From contig JADJVG010000013.1 in NCBI GenBank assembly GCA_016716675.1, positions 43,655 through 107,654 of the forward strand: a stretch of DNA of 64,000 nt. The letters are read 5' to 3'. The translations under genes and the position numbers were made by a program. Positions within the stretch are counted from its first letter, which is position 1, and every line of letters begins with the position of its first letter. Under the pieces are notes generated by a model. It was not told the origin of the DNA and searched no databases. It saw nothing but the letters and a program-made list of their open reading frames with translations. The stretch comes from Hyphomicrobium sp. (GTDB lineage: Bacteria; Pseudomonadota; Alphaproteobacteria; Rhizobiales; Hyphomicrobiaceae). Shown piece after piece: positions 24,138 to 33,167 of this stretch.

Positions 24138-26069
24138 CTAAAGCTCGGATTCACCGGGGTCCGCCAGACGCTGCGGTTTCACCAGTGACACCACGATGCC
24201 CGCAATGATGCCCGCTGGAACCCCCATCAGCACGGCAGCGGCGGGTTTCAGGCCCCACCAGTTGGTGATGCCACCCGCGTGGCGCCATAGTGCTGACGAG
24301 GCCGCAACCTGCATGTCGGGCGAAGTGGCAGCCAGCAGCGCGTCTTTCAACTGGCCGTATTTGCGCACGGCACCGGGCGCGGCATCTGACAGCACACCGG
24401 TCCAATCGAACATCTGCACCGGGAAAAACCGCACGCCCGCGATGTAAGCGCCGGTTACCGCGACGCCGGTGAGCATGGCAGCCACCGCACCGGCCGCCGA
24501 CATCCGCCGCCAGAACAGACCGAGCAGCAGCGCCGGAAACAGGCCCGCAGCAATGATGGCGAGGCCTTCCGAAAACAACGCCGGGATCTCCAAGCCGCCG
24601 ATCATGGCGAGGATCAGCGCCGCCAGCAGCACTGCAACCGCCAGAAATACCGAGCGCATATCGAGGGAAGCCGCGTCCACCGAACCCTTGTGGCGCCCTT
24701 CCGCATCGGCCGCCAACAGGCCCGCCATGATCGCGTGCCCCGTCACCAGCGCCGCAATCGCGGCTGCCAGCCAGAACGGCATGAATACATAACCCGGCAA
24801 TCCTGAGATGGACGGCGCGGCGAGGGCGAAACCGTCGCTTGAAAACGCCACATCCTGCAGTCTCAGAAATCCTCGGTTGCCGCTGACTTTCGCGCAAGCG
24901 GCCGCAACCTCGCTGCCAGAATACGAGGTGATGCCGCAAAGATTGACCCAACCGCGTCCGCTGGCGTCCAGCATCGCGGTCGGAATAGCCGCCGTTTCGA
25001 TACCTTTTGAAATCGCCTCCGCGACGCCGATGCGCTCGAACACCGCAAAGGCGGCCAAGGCCAACAGAAACCAGACGACCCAGGCAACACTCAACGCAGC
25101 GCGGCGTACCGCGGCACCCGGCGCGGCACTGGCTTGAGAGATGTGGCGGCCAAGCAGATACGGCAGGGCCGCGAAGCCCAGCGCCAGCGCCAGCACAAAA
25201 CCGGCGAAATTTGTCATCGACAACTGCAAGAAGGGCGCGGTCATCGGCTTTAAGGAGCGCACGTCCGCCAGCTTGTTGACGATCATGTTCTGCTCAAGCG
25301 TCGCCAGGTCGTCGAGACCGTAGCCGTAGATAAACAGCGGCAGCGGCAGGCGCCCCTGATAGATCGGATAGGCAAACACGGGGATGAAGACCATCACCAG
25401 CAAAGCCGCGAAGATGACACCCTTGCCGTTCGGTGCGGGCAACAACGACCGCAGCAACCACACAGTCGCCAGGGCAACGGCCGTGGAGGCAACGCCTGTC
25501 GCGTAATCGGTCGCGAAGACGCCTTGAACGGCCAGCGCACCGCCGCGCAAATCCGCCGCCAGTAGACCGACGGAACCAATGCCAGCAATCGCCAATGCCA
25601 ACCGGCGCGGCCAGCGTCCGCCGTAGCGGGCGGTGAAAAACCCGGCGATGGTGCGCACCGGATAGAGCGCAAAACGGGGTGCCACGGCCATCGCCAGAAG
25701 CGCCAATCCCGCGGCGATGCCGAGCGGAAACGCCAGACCGTCATAACCGATGGCAGCGATGACGCCGACGGCGCCAACGACACCGGCCGAGCCGATAGCT
25801 TCGCCTGCCATTTGCAGCGACGGACCGATGCCTTCGCCGCTGCGATCGCCGCCCGCGCGCGCGGCGAAAAGCAAAGCAATCGCCGCCAAACCAACCAGCA
25901 CGAATACAGCCGTGGTCCAAAACCCGAGAGGGAAGCCCGCAACTTTAACGACGTTGAGGGTCAGTGCAGCCAGCGGCAAACCCAGCGCCAGCACGAGCCA
26001 CGCCACAAGGCTGAAGCCTATCAACCGCCGCGAGGGGCGGCTTGCACCTTGAACGTCGCTTCCCGACAT
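24138..26069 (-). CDS. Sodium/solute symporter (SSS family, VC_2705-like) with N-terminal DUF4212-like region
   Basis: 643 residues with about 14-15 membrane helices. Residues about 85-640 match the VC_2705-type sodium/solute symporters related to the acetate permease ActP. Residues about 14-70 (Leu-Val-Ala-Trp-Leu-Val-Leu then Gly-Phe-Pro-Leu-Gly-Phe-Trp) resemble DUF4212, usually a separate small partner encoded just upstream. The length, greater than that of standalone members, supports a fusion. It would import a carboxylate or similar solute with Na+. Being upstream of glpD, it may bring in a substrate for that pathway, but the solute is unknown. Confidence 0.8.
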   Translation of the reverse strand: MSGSDVQGASRPSRRLIGFSLVAWLVLALGLPLAALTLNVVKVAGFPLGFWTTAVFVLVGLAAIALLFAARAGGDRSGEGIGPSLQMAGEAIGSAGVVGAVGVIAAIGYDGLAFPLGIAAGLALLAMAVAPRFALYPVRTIAGFFTARYGGRWPRRLALAIAGIGSVGLLAADLRGGALAVQGVFATDYATGVASTAVALATVWLLRSLLPAPNGKGVIFAALLVMVFIPVFAYPIYQGRLPLPLFIYGYGLDDLATLEQNMIVNKLADVRSLKPMTAPFLQLSMTNFAGFVLALALGFAALPYLLGRHISQASAAPGAAVRRAALSVAWVVWFLLALAAFAVFERIGVAEAISKGIETAAIPTAMLDASGRGWVNLCGITSYSGSEVAAACAKVSGNRGFLRLQDVAFSSDGFALAAPSISGLPGYVFMPFWLAAAIAALVTGHAIMAGLLAADAEGRHKGSVDAASLDMRSVFLAVAVLLAALILAMIGGLEIPALFSEGLAIIAAGLFPALLLGLFWRRMSAAGAVAAMLTGVAVTGAYIAGVRFFPVQMFDWTGVLSDAAPGAVRKYGQLKDALLAATSPDMQVAASSALWRHAGGITNWWGLKPAAAVLMGVPAGIIAGIVVSLVKPQRLADPGESEL

Positions 26070-26570
26070 GTCGTAGAGCCCCGAAGTCCTCGTTCAAATG
26101 GAGTGAGACGAGCCCGGACGTCTTGGCGTGAGATCGCGTTACGATCAAGGCACGCCAAACATTTGGCCAAACGCCATCACACCGCCCGTGGCCGTGAGAG
26201 ATCTCTGTGCACCGTGGACGAAAAAGCGCCAGTCCCGAAACGAGGCTCCGGACGTCGCGAAAAACAAAAAACCAGGGTGAAAAATTCAACCGCTTAAAGC
26301 GCGCAAAAAAGAGAAAGGAGCGGAGCGGTTTCCCGCGCCGCTCCATTCTTTTCGTCCCTAGACTTGGACCTTTATTCGTTTTTCTGAGACTTCGGTCTGG
26401 CCCGGGTGCCGAAGTGGGGGCACCATGGCTCAAGACGACCTGTGCGTCAAGTCAACGCAGAAGATTTTGATGTGCCAGCGCAATCTTTTTTCAGCGATCC
26501 CGCCAAGCGCTGTATGTTTTTGCGGCACAAAGATTTTCGCTTGATACTCCGGCATCAAAACCACGCCGAA
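26070..26570. other. Intergenic region between copper chaperone and symporter genes
   Basis: These 500 bases hold the terminator at 26317-26344 and otherwise no supported gene. The part at 26070-26300 is the presumed promoter region of the symporter gene, although I identify no defined -35/-10 pair. Short frames here have no recognisable domain. Confidence 0.5.
26317..26344. terminator. Rho-independent terminator, usable on both strands
   Basis: GGAGCGG (26317-26323) pairs with CCGCTCC (26338-26344). On the minus strand the stem is followed by TTTCTCTTTTTT, a good U-tract that would end the copper-chaperone transcript about 230 bases after its stop codon. On the plus strand ATTCTTTTCG follows. 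Confidence 0.7.
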
Positions 26571-27122
26571 TTAGTGATGGCCCATGTGCTCATGGCCAGA
26601 TTTTCCGTCGGGTGTGTCGCCTTTGCTTGGCGTATCGTCGAGCATTGGCTGGTGATCCATTCCGTGCGGCCCCATAGCGCCAACGGGCTCGACGGTGCCC
26701 TCGACCTCAACAACACCAGCCTTTTCGAAGGTCAACGCGATTTTGATGAGGTCGCCTTCTTTCAAAGGCTGCTTCAGATCAAACAACATAATGTGGTCGC
26801 CCATCGGCTTGAGGACGTGCGACGTGCCGTCTTTCAAATCCAGCGCTTCAACGCGGCGCATCTTCATGACGTTGCCGTCCATGATGTGCGTATGCACCTC
26901 CGCCCGGCCAGCAACCGGCGACGCGACCGAGATTAGACGGTCGGTGACGCCCTTGTCGGTGCGGATTTCCATGAATGCAGCCCCGACCGTCGCGCCGCCC
27001 GGCGTTGCGCGCGCCCACGGATGCGCGACCGTCACGCCTTTGCTGGTCGCCTCGTGAGAGGAGGCCATTGTCGCAGATGCAACGACGGCCACTGCGGCCA
27101 CTACCCAACGGACTGCGCGCAT
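26571..27122 (-). CDS. Periplasmic copper chaperone PCu(A)C
   Basis: 183 residues with a signal peptide (about residues 1-22). Its core has the PCu(A)C copper site: His-Thr-His-Ile-Met, a downstream methionine pair, and His-Val-Leu-Lys-Pro-Met-Gly-Asp-His-Ile-Met. These proteins bind Cu(I) and deliver it to the CuA centre of cytochrome oxidase. The last 30 residues are rich in His, Met and Asp (ending Gly-His-Glu-His-Met-Gly-His-His), probably a second copper-binding tail. The frame is open to 27548, but ATG 27122 directly gives the signal peptide. Confidence 0.88.
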   Translation of the reverse strand: MRAVRWVVAAVAVVASATMASSHEATSKGVTVAHPWARATPGGATVGAAFMEIRTDKGVTDRLISVASPVAGRAEVHTHIMDGNVMKMRRVEALDLKDGTSHVLKPMGDHIMLFDLKQPLKEGDLIKIALTFEKAGVVEVEGTVEPVGAMGPHGMDHQPMLDDTPSKGDTPDGKSGHEHMGHH

Positions 27123-27311
27123 ACGTGATCTCCAGCACTGTTTCGGATGTTTAGGCCCGGATATAGGCTCTTTGCGGCTGAAACGTGCCTGCGGCATTGC
27201 CGCGCCATAATGGTCGAACCAGCGCATAGGGTCCGCACCAGTCGCCTTAACCGTTCTTGGCGCGAAATGTGCTACTCGGACTATGCTAAACGAGGTGCGT
27301 TCTGGGTGTGA

Positions 27312-28562
27312 GTGGCGGTCGGCGCGGTGCAAAGCAAAAGACGGATACTGTTGATCATCGGCGGCGGGATCGCGGCCTATAAGTGCCTCGATCTGATCCG
27401 GCGCTTGCGTGAGCGCGGGTTTAGCGTGCGCGCGATCATGACCAAGGCCGCCGAACAGTTCGTGACGCCGCTCGCCGTCGGCGCGATCAGCAACGAACGG
27501 GTTTTCACCGAACTCTTCAATCTCGATGACGAGCGCGAGATCGGCCATATCCGCCTAGCGCGCGATTGCGATCTGATCGTCGTCGCGCCGGCAACCGCCG
27601 ACCTTCTCGCAAAAATGGCGCATGGCCAGGCCAACGACCTAGCAACGAGCGTGCTGCTCGCCACCGACAAGCGCGTGCTGGCCGCGCCCGCCATGAACCC
27701 GCGCATGTGGCTGAACCCGGCAACGCAGCGCAACGTCGCGCAACTGAAAGCCGATGGCATCAGCTTCATAGGGCCAGCCGTCGGTGAAATGGCTGAACGC
27801 GGCGAAGCGGGCCCTGGCCGGCTTGCCGAAGTGCCCGTACTGATCGACGCCATCGAACGACGACTGGCGCCACGCGATACGGCCGCAATGCCGCTTGCTG
27901 GCCGTCATGTATTGATCACCAGCGGACCAACGCATGAGCCGATCGACCCGGTGCGCTATCTCGCCAATCGCTCGTCCGGCAAACAAGGCTTCGCACTTGC
28001 CGCTGCCGCGCGCAGCCTCGGCGCCAACGTGACCTTGATCGCTGGCCCCGTGGCGCTGCCCGACCCCGCCGGTGTCACCGTCGTTCGTATCGAAACGGCG
28101 GCTGAAATGCTGGATGCCGTCACGCAGGCGCTGCCCGCTGACGTAGCGATTTTCGCCGCTGCCGTTGCCGACTGGCGCATTGCCAAACCGAAATCGGAAA
28201 AACTCAAGAAATCCGCAGGCTCCGAACCGCCCGCGCTCAAACTCGCGGAGAACCCCGATATTCTGAAAACCATTGGCCATCGCAGCAAAGACCGGCCCCG
28301 CCTCGTCGTCGGCTTCGCGGCTGAAACTGAAAACGTCGTTGCCAACGCCCAGAAGAAGCTGAAATCGAAAGCCGCCGACTGGATCGTCGCCAACGACGTT
28401 TCGCCCGAAACCGGCATCATGGGCGGCGACCGCAACACCGTCCACATCGTCACGCGCGACGGCGTTGAGCACTGGTCCGACATGCACAAGACCGACGTCG
28501 CCGAGAAACTTATGGTTCGCGTCGCGATTCACCTCGGACAACAGTCGGCAGACATCGCATGA
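27312..28562 (+). CDS. coaBC: Bifunctional phosphopantothenoylcysteine decarboxylase/phosphopantothenate-cysteine ligase CoaBC
   Basis: 416 residues catalysing two consecutive steps of coenzyme A synthesis. The CoaC half (about 1-185) binds FMN; it has Gly-Gly-Gly-Ile-Ala-Ala-Tyr-Lys, the catalytic His in Ile-Gly-His-Ile-Arg-Leu, and Pro-Ala-Met-Asn-Pro-Arg-Met-Trp. The CoaB half (about 195-410) has Gly-Pro-Thr-His-Glu-Pro-Ile-Asp and Asn-Arg-Ser-Ser-Gly-Lys-Gln-Gly. It begins at GTG 27312. The stop overlaps dut by 4 bases, an arrangement widely seen in bacteria. Confidence 0.95.
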   Translation: MAVGAVQSKRRILLIIGGGIAAYKCLDLIRRLRERGFSVRAIMTKAAEQFVTPLAVGAISNERVFTELFNLDDEREIGHIRLARDCDLIVVAPATADLLAKMAHGQANDLATSVLLATDKRVLAAPAMNPRMWLNPATQRNVAQLKADGISFIGPAVGEMAERGEAGPGRLAEVPVLIDAIERRLAPRDTAAMPLAGRHVLITSGPTHEPIDPVRYLANRSSGKQGFALAAAARSLGANVTLIAGPVALPDPAGVTVVRIETAAEMLDAVTQALPADVAIFAAAVADWRIAKPKSEKLKKSAGSEPPALKLAENPDILKTIGHRSKDRPRLVVGFAAETENVVANAQKKLKSKAADWIVANDVSPETGIMGGDRNTVHIVTRDGVEHWSDMHKTDVAEKLMVRVAIHLGQQSADIA

Positions 28563-29167
28563 CCAAAACAAAGCCGCGCAAACCGACCCGCCTCGTTAAA
28601 ATCAGCCGCTTGCCGCATGGTGACGGTTTGCCGTTGCCGGCCTATCAGAGCAGCGACGCGGCGGGCATGGATCTCGTCGCGGCCGTGCCTGCAACGTCCC
28701 CCATCGTGCTCGAGCGCGGCGCACGCGCACTGGTACCAACTGGACTCATCTTCGAGTTGCCACCTGGCACCGAAGCCCAGGTTCGGCCGCGCTCCGGCCT
28801 CGCCGCCAAGCATGGCGTGACCGTGCTCAACAGCCCCGGCACAATTGATGCTGACTATCGCGGTGAAGTTTCCGTGATCTTGATCAATCACGGTGACGCG
28901 GCCTTCACGATCCAGCGCGGTGACCGCATTGCTCAGATGGTGCTGGCGCCCGTTACGCAAGCCCGGCTCGTCGCGGCGACGGCGCTGACGTTAACCGCGC
29001 GCGGCTCCGGCGGGTTCGGATCGACTGGTGTTGCGCACACACCAGCGGCATCGTCGCCCACAAAAAGCACTGCGAAAAGCAAGCCCGTTGCGCCAAAGCG
29101 CTCGAATGCGAAATCGGCCACTCTCAAGTCGCCCGCAAGCAAGCGCTCAACCCCGCCAAAACGCTGA
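28559..29167 (+). CDS. dut: dUTP diphosphatase Dut with a basic C-terminal tail
   Basis: 202 residues; the trimeric dUTPase domain occupies about 1-158. All five motifs are visible, including Asp-Ala-Ala-Gly-Met-Asp-Leu, Arg-Pro-Arg-Ser-Gly-Leu, the catalytic Gly-Thr-Ile-Asp-Ala-Asp-Tyr-Arg-Gly-Glu, and Arg-Gly-Ser-Gly-Gly-Phe-Gly-Ser-Thr-Gly, the mobile arm. It hydrolyses dUTP to keep uracil out of DNA and to feed dTMP synthesis. After the last motif there is an unusual 44-residue Lys/Ser/Pro/Ala-rich extension, probably disordered, perhaps binding nucleic acid. Its start overlaps coaBC. Confidence 0.94.
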   Translation: MTKTKPRKPTRLVKISRLPHGDGLPLPAYQSSDAAGMDLVAAVPATSPIVLERGARALVPTGLIFELPPGTEAQVRPRSGLAAKHGVTVLNSPGTIDADYRGEVSVILINHGDAAFTIQRGDRIAQMVLAPVTQARLVAATALTLTARGSGGFGSTGVAHTPAASSPTKSTAKSKPVAPKRSNAKSATLKSPASKRSTPPKR

Positions 29168-29282
29168 AAACGAAAGCGCTTTCCAGCAACCGCCCCTTGA
29201 GCCGCAGGTGCGAACCTGCCACAACGACGACTAGGATATCTCCTCAGATTATCTCCCCCTTCGATAACAATCGGATACCGAA

Positions 29283-30281
29283 ATGACAAACGTTACATTC
29301 AAGACTCTCGCGGGCACCAAGACGTGGGGACGTGGCCGGGTTTACGACAGCATCGCCGAAACAGTCGGTCATACGCCGCTCGTCCGGCTGGCAAAAGTCG
29401 CCAAAGCGGCGAACGTGACCGCCGACATTCTCATCAAGCTCGAATTTTTCAATCCGCTGTCGTCGGTCAAGGATCGCATCGGCGTATCGATGATCGACGC
29501 ACTCGAAGCGCAGGGCAAAATCACGCCCGGCAAAACGGTTCTCATCGAACCGACCTCGGGCAACACCGGCATCGGACTGGCGTTCGTTGCAGCCTCGCGT
29601 GGCTATCGCCTCATTCTGGTGATGCCGGAAACGATGTCGATTGAGCGCCGCAAAATCCTGACGCACCTTGGCGCCGAATTGGACCTGACGCCCGGCCCGG
29701 GCGGCATGCCGACCGCCGTTGCGCGCGCCGAAGAATTGGCTCGGACGCTGGCGGATGCCGTCATCCCCGGACAGTTTGATAACCAGGCCAACCCGTTGGT
29801 GCACGAACAGACGACTGCGGAAGAAATCTTCAACGACACCGGCGGCAAGGTAGATGCGCTCGTCATCGGCATCGGCACCGGCGGCACGCTGACGGGCTGC
29901 GGCCGCAACTTGAAAAAGCGCATCCCGGGATTGAAACTGTACGCCGTCGAACCGTCGACCAGTGCGGTGCTCTCCGGCCAGCAGCGCGGCCCGCATAAGA
30001 TCCAGGGCCTCGGCGCAGGCTTTATTCCCAGCGTTCTGCAGTGCGACCTGATCGACGAAGTCGTGACCGTTCCGAGCGAAATGGCGTTCGAGACGTCGCG
30101 CATGCTGGCGCGCGTCGAAGGCATCCCCGGCGGCCTCTCGACGGGCGCCAATGTAGCCGCCGCGTTGACCGTTGCGCAGAAGCCCGAAATGGCCGGCAAG
30201 ACGATCGTGACGTTCGCGCCGTCGTCGGCCGAACGCTACATGTCGAGCGAACTGTTCCTTGATCCGCAGGCGAAAGCCTGA
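29283..30281 (+). CDS. cysK: Cysteine synthase A CysK
   Basis: 332 residues of the PLP-dependent O-acetylserine sulfhydrylase family, which makes L-cysteine from O-acetylserine and sulfide. Ser-Ser-Val-Lys-Asp-Arg carries the PLP lysine, Thr-Ser-Gly-Asn-Thr-Gly binds the substrate carboxylate, and Gly-Ile-Gly-Thr-Gly-Gly-Thr binds the PLP phosphate. The length is typical. moeB starts 17 bases after its stop, so the two are probably cotranscribed, linking cysteine supply with sulfur-carrier activation. Confidence 0.95.
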   Translation: MTNVTFKTLAGTKTWGRGRVYDSIAETVGHTPLVRLAKVAKAANVTADILIKLEFFNPLSSVKDRIGVSMIDALEAQGKITPGKTVLIEPTSGNTGIGLAFVAASRGYRLILVMPETMSIERRKILTHLGAELDLTPGPGGMPTAVARAEELARTLADAVIPGQFDNQANPLVHEQTTAEEIFNDTGGKVDALVIGIGTGGTLTGCGRNLKKRIPGLKLYAVEPSTSAVLSGQQRGPHKIQGLGAGFIPSVLQCDLIDEVVTVPSEMAFETSRMLARVEGIPGGLSTGANVAAALTVAQKPEMAGKTIVTFAPSSAERYMSSELFLDPQAKA

Positions 30282-30298
30282 GCCGGAGCTCGATCGCT

Positions 30299-31135
30299 AT
30301 GGCGAAACTGAACGCAGACGAGGTGCAGCGCTACAAACGGCACCTCGTCCTGCGCGAAGTCGGCGCGCAAGGACAACAGAAACTCAAGGCCGCGCGCGTG
30401 CTGGTGATCGGCGCTGGCGGCCTTGGTTCGCCGGTGCTGCTGTATCTCGCAGCCGCAGGCGTCGGAACGCTGGGCGTCATCGACGATGACCGCGTGTCGA
30501 TCGACAATCTGCAACGCCAGGTGCTGCATTCGACAGCGGCCACCGGTCAACTCAAGGTCGAGAGCGCGGCGGAAACGATCCGGCGCATCAATCCGCTCGT
30601 GACGGTCGAGACGTTCGCCGAACGCCTCACCGCTGAGAACGCTCTTCAAATCATTTCGGCCTTCGACATCGTTGCCGATGGCTCCGACAACTTCGCCACC
30701 CGCTACCTCGTCTCGGACGCCTGCTACTTCGCCAAAAAGCCCCTGGTGTATGCGGCGCTCGGCGCGCTCGATGGCTATGTCTCGGTCTTCAAACCGCACG
30801 AAACAGCGGCTGACGGTACGCCGTACCCGACGCTACGCTGCCTGTTTCCGGAGGCGCCGCCGGCGGGGCTCGTTGCCAACTGTTCGGAAGTGGGTGTGCT
30901 TGGCCCTGTCGCCGGCGTCATCGGCACGCTGCAAGCGACCGAGACCGTCAAAGAAATTCTTGGGCTCGGGGAAAGTCTCGCCGGCCGCCTGATGATTTAC
31001 GACGCGTTGGCCGGCCGCTTCGACGCCATCGAGATCGGCTGGGATCCGGCAAATCCCCTCACCGGCACCGCGCCCGAGATCCACGATCTGAGCCTGCACC
31101 GCTCGACCAGCGGCCCGGCCTGCGCGGCGGAATAA
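30299..31135 (+). CDS. moeB: MoeB/ThiF-family sulfur-carrier adenylyltransferase
   Basis: 278 residues of the E1-like family that adenylates the C-terminal Gly-Gly of MoaD or ThiS. The ATP-binding Gly-Ala-Gly-Gly-Leu-Gly-Ser-Pro lies near residue 40 and Asp-Asn-Leu-Gln-Arg-Gln near residue 66. Val-Ala-Asp-Gly-Ser-Asp-Asn-Phe, with the nucleotide-contacting Asp, lies near residue 125. The usual Cys-x-x-Cys zinc pairs are incomplete: only Leu-Arg-Cys-Leu-Phe and Ala-Asn-Cys are seen, and there is no C-terminal rhodanese domain. MoeB or ThiF cannot be separated by sequence alone; it follows cysK closely. Confidence 0.85.
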   Translation: MAKLNADEVQRYKRHLVLREVGAQGQQKLKAARVLVIGAGGLGSPVLLYLAAAGVGTLGVIDDDRVSIDNLQRQVLHSTAATGQLKVESAAETIRRINPLVTVETFAERLTAENALQIISAFDIVADGSDNFATRYLVSDACYFAKKPLVYAALGALDGYVSVFKPHETAADGTPYPTLRCLFPEAPPAGLVANCSEVGVLGPVAGVIGTLQATETVKEILGLGESLAGRLMIYDALAGRFDAIEIGWDPANPLTGTAPEIHDLSLHRSTSGPACAAE

Positions 31136-31296
31136 CTTAGCCTGTTCCGTTCGGAACTGCGCACGCCCGCCGGTTCGCGTCATAAAAATCACATACTGCC
31201 TCGCTTAATGTGCCGACCCTCGCCGGCGTCCCCATCAACCTAGGAAGGATGGTCCAGACGCCGGCAGGGGAATTTTTTGAAACGCTTTTCAAAGCA

Positions 31297-31324
31297 AAAC
31301 GGCCAGTCGCGAGACTGGCCGTTT
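31297..31324. terminator. Bidirectional Rho-independent terminator
   Basis: AAACGGCCAGTC (31297-31308) pairs with GACTGGCCGTTT (31313-31324), a 12-bp stem with a 4-base loop. It lies between the convergent moeB and hydroxyacid-dehydrogenase genes. T-rich flanks on both strands let it end both transcripts. Confidence 0.85.
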
Positions 31325-31348
31325 GTATTGCGTTCAGAAGCGCTGCGT

Positions 31349-32314
31349 TCACAGCATTGCCGGATGCACGCGATCGGGCGGCGCATGGCCATCGGCAAAG
31401 GCCTTGATGTTGATGATAACTTTTTCGCCCATGTCGATGCGGCCTTCGATGGTCGCCGAACTCATGTGCGGCAGGGCAACGACGCGGTTGGACGCCAGCA
31501 AGCGCGGATTGACGGCCGGTTCGCGCTCGAACACATCGAGACCAGCGCCCGCGAGTGCACCCGCTTCCAGCAAGCGCGCAAGCTCGTTTTCGTCGATGAC
31601 CTCACCGCGCGCCGTATTCACGATATAGGCGGTCGGCTTCAAAAGTTTGAGGCGGCGGGCCGACAGCAAATGATAGGTCGCCGGCGTATGCGGGCAGTTG
31701 ACCGAGATGATGTCCATCCGGGCCAGCATCTGGTCGAGGCTCTCCCAATACGTTGCCTCAAGCTCCTGCTCGAGCGCCGCCGAGACGCGGCGGCGGTTGT
31801 GATAGTGGATCTGCAGACCGAATGCCTTGGCGCGGCGGGCCACGGCCTGGCCAATGCGACCCATGCCGACGATGCCCAGCCGCTTGCCGGAAATGCGATG
31901 CCCCAGCATCCAAGTCGGCGACCAGCCGGTCCACTTGGTTTCCGGGTTGCGCATGTAAGCCGCACCTTCAGCGATGCGGCGCGGCACGGCGAGAATGAGC
32001 GCCATGGTCATGTCGGCGGTATCTTCGGTCAAAACGCCTGGCGTGTTGGTGACCAGGATGCCGCGATTGCGAGCGGTATCGAGATCGACGTTGTCGACGC
32101 CGGTGCCGAAATTCGCGATCAGCCGCAATTGCGGGCCCGCCTGGGTCAGCACGGCCCGATCAATCCTGTCGGTCACGGTCGGCACGAGCACATCAGCGAC
32201 CTTCACGGCGGCCACAAGCTCGGCCTGTGTCATCGGCTTGTCTTCATGATTGAGCCGAGTTTCAAAAAGTTCGCACATCCGCGTCTCAACGACGTCTGGA
32301 AGCTTGCGCGTCAC
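31349..32314 (-). CDS. D-isomer-specific 2-hydroxyacid dehydrogenase (glyoxylate/hydroxypyruvate reductase-like)
   Basis: 321 residues. The NAD(P)-binding signature Gly-Met-Gly-Arg-Ile-Gly-Gln-Ala lies near residue 152. Catalytic residues follow the family pattern: Arg in Asn-Thr-Ala-Arg-Gly-Glu, Glu in Phe-Glu-Arg-Glu-Pro, and His in Leu-Pro-His-Met-Ser-Ser-Ala. His-Asn-Arg-Arg after the second strand suggests NADPH preference. It most resembles glyoxylate reductases that reduce glyoxylate or hydroxypyruvate, but the substrate is not fixed by sequence. It is divergent from the SH3 gene across 210 bases. Confidence 0.88.
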   Translation of the reverse strand: MTRKLPDVVETRMCELFETRLNHEDKPMTQAELVAAVKVADVLVPTVTDRIDRAVLTQAGPQLRLIANFGTGVDNVDLDTARNRGILVTNTPGVLTEDTADMTMALILAVPRRIAEGAAYMRNPETKWTGWSPTWMLGHRISGKRLGIVGMGRIGQAVARRAKAFGLQIHYHNRRRVSAALEQELEATYWESLDQMLARMDIISVNCPHTPATYHLLSARRLKLLKPTAYIVNTARGEVIDENELARLLEAGALAGAGLDVFEREPAVNPRLLASNRVVALPHMSSATIEGRIDMGEKVIINIKAFADGHAPPDRVHPAML

Positions 32315-32524
32315 AATAACCAGGGTTTCTTAGGAGCAGTCGGCATTTTGATTCCGTGAGGGTTTCTGCCCGCAGTTTTGGGCTTGGTGGCGCGCGAAAC
32401 AATATTCGGACCCGTGTCTACCAGATGGCCCTTGCAATGACAAAGTGCTGTTTACAGTGAGCGGGCATAAGAGCAAACGCATTTCAGGCCAGCATCCAGG
32501 CCAAAGCTATCGAGCAAAATTAAC

Positions 32525-33109
32525 GTGCACATTACGTTTCCCACCCTGCCAAAATTTCATGTCATGACGTGGCTGCCGCTTCTTGCGGCAGGGTTCATGG
32601 CGATGGGCATTGCGTGGCCATCCCCCGGACGCGCGCAATCGACCGAGGTCGCCGCTGCGGCGGCGGGCAATGGGTTGCCGATCCCGCGCTTCGTCAGCCT
32701 TAAATCCGACCGGGTCAACATGCGCAACGGCCCTGGCACCGACTATCCAACCGGATGGGTGTATCGCCGCGCCGGACTGCCGTTGGAAATCATCAAGGAG
32801 TTCGAAGGCTGGCGTCAGGTGCGCGATGCAGACGGCGCGGAAGGCTGGGTTTTACAGGCGTTTCTGTCAGGCCGGCGAACGGCGCTCGTGTTACCCTGGG
32901 AACGCAAATCCGGCGCCGCACCGCCGATTGTCGCGATCTACTCTAGTGACAGCACCAGCTCCGGCATCGTCGCCAACGTGGAAGCTGGCGTCATCGCCAA
33001 TCTGCACAATTGTGATGGCCGGTGGTGCAGGGTGTCCGTTGAAGAATACAATGGATACGTCGAGCAAAAGAAGCTCTGGGGCGTCTACGAAGGCGAAACG
33101 ATCAAGTAA
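32525..33109 (+). CDS. Exported bacterial SH3-domain protein
   Basis: 194 residues. An N-terminal signal peptide (hydrophobic Leu-Pro-Leu-Leu-Ala-Ala-Gly-Phe, ending near Gly-Arg-Ala-Gln) is followed by two SH3b-like modules. The first has Val-Asn-Met-Arg-Asn-Gly-Pro-Gly-Thr-Asp-Tyr-Pro and Glu-Gly-Trp-Arg-Gln-Val-Arg-Asp. The second has Cys-Asp-Gly-Arg-Trp-Cys-Arg-Val, with a likely disulfide. Such domains bind peptidoglycan peptides, so it probably acts in the periplasm. GTG 32525 is used as start; Met14 is an alternative. Confidence 0.8.
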   Translation: MHITFPTLPKFHVMTWLPLLAAGFMAMGIAWPSPGRAQSTEVAAAAAGNGLPIPRFVSLKSDRVNMRNGPGTDYPTGWVYRRAGLPLEIIKEFEGWRQVRDADGAEGWVLQAFLSGRRTALVLPWERKSGAAPPIVAIYSSDSTSSGIVANVEAGVIANLHNCDGRWCRVSVEEYNGYVEQKKLWGVYEGETIK

Positions 33110-33167
33110 ACGCGGCGCATCGCTGCCGCAATGAGCGCACCGCTTATGAAAACATTGCGGTAAGCAA

